The notes: generated by a model from the sequence alone, not told the origin. 64,000 nucleotides of DNA from Chitinophaga pinensis (GCA_945897885.1 CAMDGU010000001.1:1-64000); one strand, 5' to 3'. Positions 9,737-17,013 are shown, numbered from the stretch's first letter. A program made the numbers and translations.

Positions 9737-11184
9737 TGCTTAAAGGTGATTTTTAAAAGGGCAAACTTACGGTCTTTTAGAACAGGAACAATAATTTTAT
9801 CACTCGAAATCTGCTTTCCTTCAGCCGGAATAATAAACGCATTCATTTCATCCCCCTTTGCTGCTACCCTAGTGTCCCGTTGCCCATTGGTTAAAAAACT
9901 CGCATAAACAATATCACCACCGGAAGCAATTGGATCGTTAAAAAACAAGTAAATAGCCGTTTCAATAACTGAAACAAATACTGAACTAAGCATGCCCCCG
10001 TCATTCACGGTATTTTGGTTTTTGATAACCCAGTTTTCCCATGATAATTTGCCCAAACTGTCAAAATTTTGAACAAGAATATTTTCGAAAGTAAAAACAT
10101 TTTTACCCTGTGGCGAAGCTACCCCGTTTACCACCATTATATCTTGTTCTTTTTGGTTAAACGTGTTTTCACTTATCATTAAAAAACCACCATCCGAACG
10201 GCTAACTAATTTTATTGGTAAATAAGTAGAGGGCAAGAATCTTGTTTGTGACTTTGTTTCTCCCACAAGTTCTTTTAAAATAGATTGAGAAAATGGTAAC
10301 CGATTTATTTTTAAAGTATCAGAACTAATATTATTCCATATAACCGAAAAACTGCCTTCAAACCCATTTTCAATATCTGATGTGTAGAATCCTGCAAGTC
10401 CTTTTAAATCGGTTATGGGATTGTAAAATAGAATTGCTTTTTCAAAGCGATAGTTTGAATCAGATAGAAGCGTTGTCTTTTTTTGGTCGTAAATGGCTGT
10501 ATTACTAATGCCTTTTTTATCTTTCTTGGTGCTAAGAAGTAGGGTAAATTTTAAATGTTTATCAAAAATAACATCTTCAATTTTTTCAATATTTGATGCC
10601 AAGTCAAAACTAAATTCACCTTCATCTATTTTGTTTATTTTTTGGTCAATAATGGTATAGCGATTGCTGTTTTGCTTGCTATCAGTAAACACATAATTTA
10701 ATAGTAGGTAATGTTTATGGTCGGGTGAAGGTTTTATAAAAAACGAAAGCTCGTCTAAAGAGTGGGGATGAATGGTAGTGGTTATTAATAAATCAGGTTG
10801 AGCCGTTTCAAGATTGCTATTTAAAATGGAGGCAATTATGCGATAGTTATTTAGTTTGTTGTCAAAAATCTGTTTGATGAGTAGAATACCATTTTCATTT
10901 ATATCTGAATAAAGAATGCGGGTGTTTTTTAGTAAAAAACTATTGCTCGCTTCTAAGCCCAGGTTATGACGGTATTTTTCTAAAACAACAAATTTGGAAA
11001 GTAGCTTATTGCGATGGCGAAGAACATAAATTCCTGATTCATCTTCACCAATTATGGTTGTAAAAATAGAATTACCTCTTAGTTTTTGGGTATTACTCCA
11101 TTCCAGGGTTTGGGCAAATGCTGCGAATGATGAATAAATCAACAACAGCAGAAGTCCCAATAATTTTAAACCTTTCTGGTTCAT
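9733..11184 (-). CDS. Exported protein of unknown function, coupled to a permease
   Basis: 483 residues with a Sec signal peptide (MNQKGLKLLGLLLLLIYSSF, cleavage near AAFAQ at ~25). The mature protein is rich in beta-strand-like segments and repeats such as FDSLGKLSWENWVI, reminiscent of periplasmic propeller-like sensor proteins, but I see no diagnostic motif. Its ATG overlaps the stop of the permease upstream and its TGA overlaps the ATG of the membrane protein downstream, so the three genes are almost certainly one operon. The arrangement suggests a common envelope function, not a known one. Confidence 0.7.
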   Translation of the reverse strand: MNQKGLKLLGLLLLLIYSSFAAFAQTLEWSNTQKLRGNSIFTTIIGEDESGIYVLRHRNKLLSKFVVLEKYRHNLGLEASNSFLLKNTRILYSDINENGILLIKQIFDNKLNNYRIIASILNSNLETAQPDLLITTTIHPHSLDELSFFIKPSPDHKHYLLLNYVFTDSKQNSNRYTIIDQKINKIDEGEFSFDLASNIEKIEDVIFDKHLKFTLLLSTKKDKKGISNTAIYDQKKTTLLSDSNYRFEKAILFYNPITDLKGLAGFYTSDIENGFEGSFSVIWNNISSDTLKINRLPFSQSILKELVGETKSQTRFLPSTYLPIKLVSRSDGGFLMISENTFNQKEQDIMVVNGVASPQGKNVFTFENILVQNFDSLGKLSWENWVIKNQNTVNDGGMLSSVFVSVIETAIYLFFNDPIASGGDIVYASFLTNGQRDTRVAAKGDEMNAFIIPAEGKQISSDKIIVPVLKDRKFALLKITFKQ

Positions 11185-12635
11185 TCAGTATTTTTTCTAC
11201 TTCGTTTTATTAAGAAATACGAAAGTATACCAATACCAATGATGCTTATTGCAATTCGGCTGGTTTCCCATTTATAAACCAATAAATCAACTGAAATTAA
11301 ACCTGCCAAAACGATGTACAATATTGGCAATACCGGATAAAACAAGGTTTTATAAGGGCGTTCGGCATCAGGGCGTTTTCTTCTTAAAACAATAATTCCG
11401 GCTATAGTTACCACATAAAATAACAAAGATGCAAATGTTGTGTAATCTAAAAGTTTTCCATAGGTGCCGCTAAGGCATAATACACTGGCCCAAACGGCTT
11501 GCATAACGATGGCATTTCCCGGAACACTTCTTTTGTTTAAAGTGGCAGCTTGTTTAAAAAAAAGTTTGTCTTTAGCCATGGCATAATACAATCGGGCTCC
11601 GGCCATTATCAGTCCATTGTTACATCCAAATGTACTTACCATTATCATCACGGCCATAATAATAACGGCGGTACTTCCAAAAATCACACCCGCCGCAGCT
11701 ACTCCAACCCGTTCATTTTCGGCCCACATTATACCGCGACTAATAATATCAGTACCAACAGGATTTCCATCTACAGGTAATAGCATAAAGTATGAAACAT
11801 TAGCCATAAAATAAAGTAACACCACAATACCGGTTCCTATCATTAAACTATATGGAATATTGCGTTGCGGATTTTTAACTTCTCCTGCTGTATAGGTTAT
11901 ATTGTTCCAGGCATCGCAACTAAATAACGAACCAACCATGGCAAGTCCTATAACAATAGCCAATTGGCCGCCTTGTAATGATTCTTTTAAAATTCCTGTT
12001 CCGTTAATAGTAGTAGTTCGTGCATCCCAAAATTGCGACCAGTTAATGGAAAAAGCTTCACTATTTAATCCAACATAAATACCGGCTATGATTAGAAAAA
12101 GTAAGGAACCTATTTTGGCAATGGTAAAAATTCCTTGTACCACTTTTGCATTTTTTACCCCCAATAAATTATTGCCCGAAAGCAGCCAGATTAAGGCTAC
12201 ACCAATTAGTTGCTGTGAGTTTATTTGTATAAATCCTAAATTTAAAAGCACATTTTCGGGACTAATCCACGGGACAAGAACCCCTGAAAATTTAGCAAAA
12301 GCAATGGCTACAGCAGCAATTACTCCCGTTTGCACTACAAAAAACGTAATAAGTCCAAAAACAAATCCGGTGCCTTTGCCATAAGCTTCGGCCAAATAAA
12401 CATATTGGCCACCCGCTTTTGGAAACATACCTGCTAATTCACCGTAACCCAAGGCTGCCATTAATGTTAAAATACCGGTGATAAGCCAAACAATTAATAT
12501 CCAACCCGGTGAACCAAGCTGCTGCGACATACTGGCTGTAACAATAAAAATACCCGACCCAATCATGGAGCCTGCTACCAGCATACTGCTGTCAAATAAG
12601 CCTAATTCTTTTTTAAAATGTGTGGTTTCCGACAT
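11181..12635 (-). CDS. APC-superfamily amino-acid permease
   Basis: 484 residues with about 12 hydrophobic segments. The first helix carries the GSGIF sequence (DSSMLVAGSMIGSGIFIVTA), the substrate-binding unwound region of APC transporters. Other family-like segments include the TAGEVKNPQRNIPYSL loop and the C-terminal RRKRPDAERPYKT motif of amino-acid/polyamine or exchanger-type (LAT-like) members. It acts in the inner membrane, importing or exchanging amino acids; the substrate cannot be read from sequence. It is first in a three-gene, 4-bp-overlapping operon, with a TATGTTTG promoter box just upstream. Confidence 0.9.
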   Translation of the reverse strand: MSETTHFKKELGLFDSSMLVAGSMIGSGIFIVTASMSQQLGSPGWILIVWLITGILTLMAALGYGELAGMFPKAGGQYVYLAEAYGKGTGFVFGLITFFVVQTGVIAAVAIAFAKFSGVLVPWISPENVLLNLGFIQINSQQLIGVALIWLLSGNNLLGVKNAKVVQGIFTIAKIGSLLFLIIAGIYVGLNSEAFSINWSQFWDARTTTINGTGILKESLQGGQLAIVIGLAMVGSLFSCDAWNNITYTAGEVKNPQRNIPYSLMIGTGIVVLLYFMANVSYFMLLPVDGNPVGTDIISRGIMWAENERVGVAAAGVIFGSTAVIIMAVMIMVSTFGCNNGLIMAGARLYYAMAKDKLFFKQAATLNKRSVPGNAIVMQAVWASVLCLSGTYGKLLDYTTFASLLFYVVTIAGIIVLRRKRPDAERPYKTLFYPVLPILYIVLAGLISVDLLVYKWETSRIAISIIGIGILSYFLIKRSRKNTE

Positions 12636-12648
12636 AATTTAGAGTGGT

Positions 12649-12656
12649 CAAACATA
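12649..12656 (-). promoter_or_regulatory. -7 promoter box TATGTTTG of the permease operon
   Basis: On the minus strand an exact TAnnTTTG box lies 13 bp before the permease ATG. No TTTG -33 element is seen at the normal distance, so the call rests on the -7 box and position only. A start a few bases after the box gives a very short leader. Confidence 0.45.
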
Positions 12657-12700
12657 GGTCTTTTTAAAATAAAAAATGAATGGGAGCTAAAAAGTATCTC

Positions 12701-13222
12701 TTAAACTTTGTTAATCTTATAGTTTGTAAAGTCGGTATTTGGAGGATTTTCCAATCCTAACATGCGGCCCATGGTAATTAGCTGCCCGCGGTGATAAGTG
12801 CTATGATTCATGGCATGTTGAATGTAATCATAAACTGGCAAAGTGCCTTTTAACCAAGGTGTATCGATAGTTCGATTTTCTTCTAATTGTTCCTCGGTTA
12901 ACGAATGAGCAAAAGTTTCAAATTTTAGAGATTGATTGATGATTCCTTCAAAAAAAGCTTCAAAATTTTCATCAAATTCTTTTCTGAACGGTTCAAATTC
13001 AAGGTGTTTTAAAAAGGATAGCCAAAAGCGCTCTGCATTCCAAATATGTAAAAAAGTGGATTTGATAGTCGAAAAACTAGAAGGTATTTTTTGAGTTAAT
13101 ATCTCCGGACTTTTATCTTTTATCCAAACAATTATTTGATGATTAGCCCAAACATTGTAGGTCGTTAAGTCGGTTGTTAAGTTTTTTAGGCTCAAAATTT
13201 TTAGGTTATTTTTATGTTTCAA
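12701..13222 (-). CDS. DinB-family (DinB/YfiT-like four-helix) protein
   Basis: 173 residues. The family signature is the metal-binding histidine set: a His in STIKSTFLHIWNAERFW (~59) and the HAMNHSTYHRGQ motif near residues 136-147, here all present. DinB/YfiT-like proteins are four-helix bundles that bind a divalent metal; many act as thiol-dependent transferases, but the substrate of this one is unknown. Residues 1-20 look loosely conserved, so translation may start downstream of 13222. It is divergent from the transglutaminase-like gene with a 78-bp intergenic region. Confidence 0.8.
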   Translation of the reverse strand: MKHKNNLKILSLKNLTTDLTTYNVWANHQIIVWIKDKSPEILTQKIPSSFSTIKSTFLHIWNAERFWLSFLKHLEFEPFRKEFDENFEAFFEGIINQSLKFETFAHSLTEEQLEENRTIDTPWLKGTLPVYDYIQHAMNHSTYHRGQLITMGRMLGLENPPNTDFTNYKINKV

Positions 13223-13287
13223 ATATGCTTAAAAATAGTGTTAAAAAATAGGCTGATTTTACGAATAATAATTGTTTTTCAAAGCTT

Positions 13288-13295
13288 TACCTTTG
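13288..13295 (+). promoter_or_regulatory. TACCTTTG box abutting the transglutaminase-like start
   Basis: An exact TAnnTTTG box ends 5 bp before the ATG at 13301. If used, transcription would start at or next to the start codon, giving a leaderless or nearly leaderless mRNA. No convincing -33 element is present, so this may be chance. Confidence 0.35.
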
Positions 13296-13300
13296 CATGA

Positions 13301-14047
13301 ATGAGCCGTTTTAAGATTGTATTTACTTCTGTTTTAATCCTGATACTTTTGGGAGGAAGTTTTTATATCAATAAAAATCAAGTTCATTATTTGCCATCTA
13401 ACAGCATCATGATAAAAGACAATGATTTGCCGGCTCCTCCGCGAATCAGTTTTAATGTTTCGCAGCAGCGACAAGCATTTATTAAAGATTTGTTTAAGGG
13501 GTGTAATCTGAGTGGTGAAAAGAAACAATTGTTAGATGCCTGTGACTTTAGCAGCCCGGATGTAAGAGATTTTGCAATAAGAATGGCGGGTAATTCACCA
13601 GGAACCTTTAACCTTGGACAAGTGTGTGACATGTTTGATCATTGTTTTAGCAACTGGAAATATGTGAACGACCCCAAAGGCGAAAATTATGTGGCCACCG
13701 CCAGTTCTACTATTTTAAATAATTTTAATGGGGATTGCGATGATTTTGCGGTAATAATTTGTTCATCCATAATGGCAATAGGAGGGGAAGCTCGCATCAG
13801 TTATGCCTAAAAGGGTAAAAAAGGGCATGCATTTACCGAAGTAAACTTGGGTAATACACCTCAAGAAATAGTAACGGATTATTTAATAAAACGCTATAAG
13901 CTAAAAACGGTAAATGGCAAACGCGATAAATCAGGTAACTGGTGGCTAAATATGGATTGGTTTGGAGGGTATCCGGGTGGAAACTACTTTAAATACAGCC
14001 ATGGTCAAAGGTTTTATGTCCTTCAAAATTATTGCGAGGCGATTTAA
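13301..14047 (+). pseudogene. Transglutaminase-like membrane-anchored protein, interrupted by an in-frame TAA
   Basis: One frame spans 13301-14047 with a single TAA at 13808-13810 (codon 170). The N-terminus has a hydrophobic segment (FTSVLILILLGGSFYI), a signal anchor. Before the stop is the transglutaminase-like nucleophile region NGDCDDFAVI (Cys146); after it come GKKGHAFTEV (His176) and WWLNMDW (Asp219), the other two members of a Cys-His-Asp triad in the right order and spacing. The stop therefore separates Cys from His. A CAA-to-TAA change would explain it. Without read-through, the product is a 169-residue fragment lacking two catalytic residues. Alternatives are a base-calling error or rare suppression. 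A Met at 13847 could start an unlikely C-terminal fragment. Confidence 0.8.
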
Positions 14048-14100
14048 ATTAATTAGGAATTTTCAATTAGGAATCTGGAATTAACGTAACTCAATAACTT

Positions 14101-14148
14101 AATAACCAATTAACCCAATAACCTATTAACCCAATAACTCACTAATCA
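14101..14148. repeat. 16-bp AT-rich tandem repeat, three units
   Basis: Units at 14101-14116 (aataaccaattaaccc), 14117-14132 (one substitution) and a degenerate third at 14133-14148, ending 1 bp before the ATG of the next gene. Immediately upstream (14050-14085) the word aattaggaat occurs twice. No coding potential; possible replication-slippage tract within the 5' leader. Confidence 0.8.
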
Positions 14149-14149
14149 A

Positions 14150-14536
14150 ATGTTAACACCAAAAGAAAAATATAGAAGCAATCTCAACTTTACAGTGGTT
14201 ACTTTTTTTATACTGGTAAGTTTGGCCACCGGGTTTTATTTAGGATTAATATCCTCTAAGGGGGGAATTATAGAAACGGACACGGGCAGCAATTCGGTTT
14301 ATCAAAATATATGGCAGTATCGAAGTGATATTTTTAACCTTCTGTTAATAGCCATTGCTTTTGTTTTTATAGTACTATTGGCCTTGGTGGTAATTGGCCG
14401 AAACCGCCTTAATAGAGATGATAATGAAGAAATTGAAGGTTTGGAGCGGCTTGGTGAATTGTTTAAAAAAGGCCTGCTAACCCGTGAGGAGTTTGACAGA
14501 AAGAAAGCAGACTTAATGAATGATGAAGATCGGTAG
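14150..14536 (+). CDS. Small membrane protein with C-terminal SHOCT-like motif
   Basis: 128 residues with two transmembrane segments (FTVVTFFILVSLATGFYLGL, and the second around residues 65-85) and a C-terminal helix pair LERLGELFKKGLLTREEFDR that matches the short SHOCT/oligomerisation-type motif. The loop between the helices is polar and would be periplasmic if the N-terminus is inside. Specific role unknown. The gene is bracketed by AT-rich tandem repeats on both sides (14101-14148 and 14604-14659), and the only upstream region is repeat sequence. Confidence 0.75.
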   Translation: MLTPKEKYRSNLNFTVVTFFILVSLATGFYLGLISSKGGIIETDTGSNSVYQNIWQYRSDIFNLLLIAIAFVFIVLLALVVIGRNRLNRDDNEEIEGLERLGELFKKGLLTREEFDRKKADLMNDEDR

Positions 14537-14603
14537 GTTAACTACAAATTAGGAATTAGGAATCTGCAATTAGGAATGTCGAATTCGAATTACGAAGTTT
14601 TTT

Positions 14604-14659
14604 AACCTTTCTACTTTAACCTTTCTACTTTAACCTTTTAACTTTAACCTTTTAGTTTT
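14604..14659. repeat. 14-bp tandem repeat, four units
   Basis: Units of aacctttctacttt begin at 14604, 14618, 14632 and 14646, the last two diverged. The final unit overlaps the stop codon of the convergent SixA-like gene. The segment before it (14545-14580) has three aattaggaat-type words also seen at 14050-14085. Confidence 0.8.
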
Positions 14660-15146
14660 TAACTTTCTTCGGCCAACTATACCATTCCAGTTTTCCTTTG
14701 TGGGCTGCTATTTCATCCCAGCTATCTATATCAAATGTAAAAATTCCCATACCGCAAGTTGGCAAGTCATCAATGGTAGCATTTCCAATATAATTGAAGA
14801 GCTCAGTAATACCTGGGTTGTGGGCAATTATTGCTAAATAATCTACTGCCGCATTGGTGTGGGCTATTTCGTATAAAAGAACCTTATATGAGGCAAGGTA
14901 TAATTTTTCAAAACTTTCAATTTTTTCTTTTTTCCAGTTAAGGTGATTAGCTAAATGTTTGGCAGTTTGCCTGGTTCGCTTGGCAGCGCTTATTTTTATT
15001 AAGCCGGGCATAAATTTTACTTTTTTTAAACGGTCACTCATCAGCTCGCAATCTTCTTCACCGCGGTTGGTTAGCCTTCTTTCAAAATCATTGTCAAATC
15101 CGTGTTGTTCGGTTTTGGCATGGCGAATAAGGAGAAGATATTTCAT
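14652..15146 (-). CDS. SixA-like histidine phosphatase
   Basis: 164 residues. It begins MKYLLLIRHAKTE, the RHG-type motif of the histidine phosphatase superfamily with nucleophile His9. AAKRTRQTAKHLANHL carries a conserved Arg and IIAHNPGITEL the second catalytic His. Size and the AHNPG motif fit the small SixA branch, which removes phosphate from phosphohistidine or small substrates in the cytoplasm; target unknown. It is convergent with the SHOCT gene and its 3' end runs into the 14-bp repeat. A TAAATTTG box (15161-15154, minus strand) lies 8 bp before the start. Confidence 0.88.
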   Translation of the reverse strand: MKYLLLIRHAKTEQHGFDNDFERRLTNRGEEDCELMSDRLKKVKFMPGLIKISAAKRTRQTAKHLANHLNWKKEKIESFEKLYLASYKVLLYEIAHTNAAVDYLAIIAHNPGITELFNYIGNATIDDLPTCGMGIFTFDIDSWDEIAAHKGKLEWYSWPKKVKN

Positions 15147-15211
15147 GATGCCGCAAATTTAAAGGCTTTGACAGATTAAAAGAGATTATTTTTTAGCAAT
15201 TAGCTGCGATT

Positions 15212-15440
15212 GTCATCCCGACAATAGGAGGGATCTAGTTTGGTAGATAAGAGATTCCTCGTGCCTCGGAATGACAAGGGGGTGGAATGACAAAAATTGC
15301 GATCGTCATCCCGACAATAGGAGGGATCTTGTTTGGTGGATAAGAGATTCTTCGTGCCTCGTAATGACAAGGGTTGTAGAATGACAAATACTCGGAATGG
15401 CAATGGCTGCGATTGTCATCCCGAGGCACGAGGGATCTCA
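15212..15440. repeat. Left array of 64-bp palindromic repeats (two complete copies plus a left half)
   Basis: Complete copies lie at 15212-15275 and 15305-15368, each starting gtcatcccga and ending (g)aatgac. The two ends are imperfect inverted complements (~24-bp arms with several mismatches) around a loop containing gtttggtRgataagag. The copies repeat with a 93-bp period, separated by a 29-nt spacer that itself contains a ggaatgac remnant. At 15415-15440 there is only the left half (gtcatcccgaggcacgag...), after which the GIY-YIG gene region begins. The 331-bp stretch 15147-15477 holds no other gene; minus-strand open frames across it are translations of the repeat. Confidence 0.92.
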
Positions 15441-15456
15441 AGTGTCATGATTTTTT

Positions 15457-15464
15457 TAATTTTG
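15457..15464 (+). promoter_or_regulatory. -7 promoter box TAATTTTG of the GIY-YIG gene
   Basis: Exact TAnnTTTG match 13 bp upstream of the ATG at 15478, inside the split palindrome. No clear TTTG -33 element at normal spacing. It indicates that the element could carry its own promoter. Confidence 0.4.
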
Positions 15465-15477
15465 AAATAAAAATCTT

Positions 15478-15789
15478 ATGAAACCAATAGGAATGCATAA
15501 TTACTATGTTTACATACTGACCAATTCATTAAAATCAGTTTTGTACATTGGTGTTACAAATGATTTATATAGAAGATTAAAAGAGCATTATCAGGATTCT
15601 AAAACTGAAAAGAAGACGTTTGCCGGTAAATACAATTGTTATAATCTTATTTACTATGAATATTTTCAATTTATTAATCATGCAATTGATAGAGAAAAGG
15701 AGTTGAAGGCTTGGAGAAGGTCAAAGAAAGTTGAATTGGTAGAGAATGTAAATCCAGATTGGAAATTTTTGAACGATGAAATTGAGTGA
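15478..15789 (+). CDS. Single-domain GIY-YIG nuclease
   Basis: 103 residues, essentially one GIY-YIG domain. Visible are YVY (10-12) and YIG (23-25), NDLYRRLKEH with conserved Arg32/33 and His37, and the REKELKAW helix with the metal-binding Glu (73 or 75). The C-terminal NPDW matches the UPF0213/YhbQ-like small family. All expected catalytic residues are present, so it should be active on DNA, but no target is known. A Met at 15493 is an alternative start. There is no second domain that would give DNA specificity. The gene lies between the halves of a palindromic repeat and starts 62 bp after the 5' half begins. Its role in spreading those repeats is inference. Confidence 0.88.
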   Translation: MKPIGMHNYYVYILTNSLKSVLYIGVTNDLYRRLKEHYQDSKTEKKTFAGKYNCYNLIYYEYFQFINHAIDREKELKAWRRSKKVELVENVNPDWKFLNDEIE

Positions 15790-15800
15790 TTTTTTATTAT

Positions 15801-16020
15801 GGTAGATAAGAGATTTCTATTGCCTCGGAATGACATTGCCTCGAAATGACAAAGTTTGCGATTGTCATCCCAACGAAAGGAGGGATCTTGTTTGGTAGAT
15901 AAGAGATTCCTCGTGCCTCGGAATGACAAGGGGGTGGAATGACAAAAATTGCGATTGTCATCCCGACGAAAGGAGGGATCTTGTTTGGTGGATAAGAGAT
16001 TCCTCGTGCCTCGGAATGAC
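15801..16020. repeat. Right array of palindromic repeats (right half plus two complete copies)
   Basis: Directly after the GIY-YIG stop is a right half only (15801-15834), followed by a 16-bp tandem duplication of its end (15835-15850). Complete 64-bp copies lie at 15864-15927 and 15957-16020, again with 93-bp period and the same 29-nt spacer as the left array. The first copy of each pair has ggtagataag and the second ggtggataag, whereas acaatagg versus acgaaagg distinguishes left from right array. From 16021 to 16147 there is a last ggaatgac remnant, a run of eight G at 16089-16096 and an AT-rich leader to the next gene; I see no gene there. Confidence 0.92.
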
Positions 16021-16147
16021 AAGGGGGTGGAATGACAAATTGCTGGAAAGTCAAATCTAAAAGTTATGTCATATTTCGGTCACGAATAGGGGGGGGTAAA
16101 ATCCACACTTTTTTTAAACGTGTTTCGCCGTCAAAAATTTATAAAAT

Positions 16148-16513
16148 ATGAAAAAACTATTCGCAATCTCCCTTTTTATGCTAACCTTAGCTTTAGTAAA
16201 CTGTAAAGACAAATCTACAGATGACCCAACCCCTGCAAAAACTTTGAACAAAAGTTTGTTTACTAATAAGCATTGGAATGTGGTACAAGGGTCAAACTCA
16301 ATTAGTCATTATTTTAGGAATGATGGTAATTATTGTTCAACGGATGGCCAATTAGTTCTTGGTACATGGCAATGGTTAAATAATTCAGATAGTTTGGAGA
16401 CAGTTGAACCCTCATTTGGTAGAGCAGTATTATATGTTGAATATTGCACTGATACAGAAATGAAAATGAAAATATCTAACACAGGTGCTTGGAAAATTTA
16501 CACCAAACAATAA
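16148..16513 (+). CDS. Small lipoprotein of unknown function
   Basis: 121 residues with a lipoprotein signal (MKKLFAISLFMLTLALVNC, lipid-modified Cys19) and a polar linker DKSTDDPTPAKT. The mature part (NKHWNVVQGSNSISHYFRND, GTWQWLNNSD) resembles the small beta-barrel lipocalin-like modules common in Bacteroidota lipoproteins, where a W in GxW starts the fold; this is a weak resemblance. Expected in the envelope, attached to a membrane. It is monocistronic: repeats upstream and a strong terminator 24 bp downstream. Confidence 0.75.
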   Translation: MKKLFAISLFMLTLALVNCKDKSTDDPTPAKTLNKSLFTNKHWNVVQGSNSISHYFRNDGNYCSTDGQLVLGTWQWLNNSDSLETVEPSFGRAVLYVEYCTDTEMKMKISNTGAWKIYTKQ

Positions 16514-16536
16514 ACCACCAACTAATAAGAAAATCC

Positions 16537-16566
16537 AAAAGCCCAAACCGAAACGTTTGGGCTTTT
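16537..16566. terminator. Bidirectional intrinsic terminator
   Basis: Perfect 12-bp stem 16537-16548 / 16555-16566 (aaaagcccaaac and its complement) with a 6-nt loop, followed by further T residues on the plus strand and flanked by an A-run that gives T residues on the minus strand. It lies between the convergent lipoprotein and DUF423 genes and can serve both. Confidence 0.92.
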
Positions 16567-16575
16567 TTTATAGCT

Positions 16576-16977
16576 TTATTTTTTTGAAGCTTTTAAAAAC
16601 AAAACCCCAACCCAAATCCAGCAAGCCATCATGCACAAGCCGCCAATGGGGGTAATGGCACCAACCCATTTATATCCATCAATACCAAACACCGGCCGCA
16701 AGGCTAAAAAATAAACCGTGCCGCAAAAAATAAGGACACCAAGTCGTAATAAAAATATAGGCGTATTAAGTTTTACCTCCGTGGTATGGCTCATTATACC
16801 CAAAGCCAATAATCCCAAACAACCATAAAACTGGTACTTTACGGCAGTTTCAAAAATTTGAAGATTTTCAACCGGTAATTTTTCTTTAAGATAATGAGCC
16901 CCAAACGCTCCAAACATAATAGCTACCGCTAGCCCAAATGCCCCGCGATAAATGGTTTGTGAAGAAATTTTATTCAT
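16576..16977 (-). CDS. DUF423 (YgdD-like) inner-membrane protein
   Basis: 133 residues from the Met at 16977; an upstream Met at 17016 adds 13 residues that precede the family's usual start. Four hydrophobic segments and the family signatures GAFGAHYLKEKL, ETAVKYQFYGCLGLLALGI and TPIGGLCMMACW identify DUF423. The function of this family is not established. A TACCTTTG promoter box lies at 17021-17014 on the minus strand, and the gene diverges from the lipoprotein gene starting at 17037 with only 59 bp between starts. Confidence 0.9.
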   Translation of the reverse strand: MNKISSQTIYRGAFGLAVAIMFGAFGAHYLKEKLPVENLQIFETAVKYQFYGCLGLLALGIMSHTTEVKLNTPIFLLRLGVLIFCGTVYFLALRPVFGIDGYKWVGAITPIGGLCMMACWIWVGVLFLKASKK

Positions 16978-17013
16978 GATATTGTTATTTGTTGCCAATG
17001 AAGTGCGAAATTG

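Larger units (their letters stand above)
15415..15834 (+). mobile_element. Candidate minimal GIY-YIG element bounded by palindromic repeat halves
   Basis: The left boundary (15415-15440) and right boundary (15809-15834) are inverted complements matching at about 20 of 26 positions. They are the two halves of the 64-bp palindrome seen intact four times nearby, and the region between them contains one gene, a GIY-YIG nuclease, with its own TAATTTTG promoter box. What is seen: a palindrome split by a nuclease gene. What is inferred: the gene-bearing form is the autonomous element and the 64-bp palindromes are gene-less derivatives. No target-site duplication can be identified because the flanks are themselves repeats. 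Confidence 0.55.

Noticed and set aside
15200-15441. Two overlapping minus-strand open frames with SLRGTKNLLSTKQDPS-like text
   Set aside because: They are translations of the palindromic repeat copies; codons are unconstrained and the same text recurs with each copy. Not genes.
15212-16020. CRISPR array
   Set aside because: The units are 64-bp palindromes with a 93-bp period and only two per side; spacers are identical (29 nt), whereas CRISPR spacers are unique. No cas genes.
15678-16054. Two minus-strand open frames of 85 and 114 codons across the right repeat array
   Set aside because: Same repeat translation; the longer one also runs antisense into the GIY-YIG gene.
16085-16100. Run of eight G before the small lipoprotein gene as a phase-variable tract
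   Set aside because: It lies about 50 bp upstream of the ATG with no recognisable promoter spacing around it; a switch cannot be argued from one copy.
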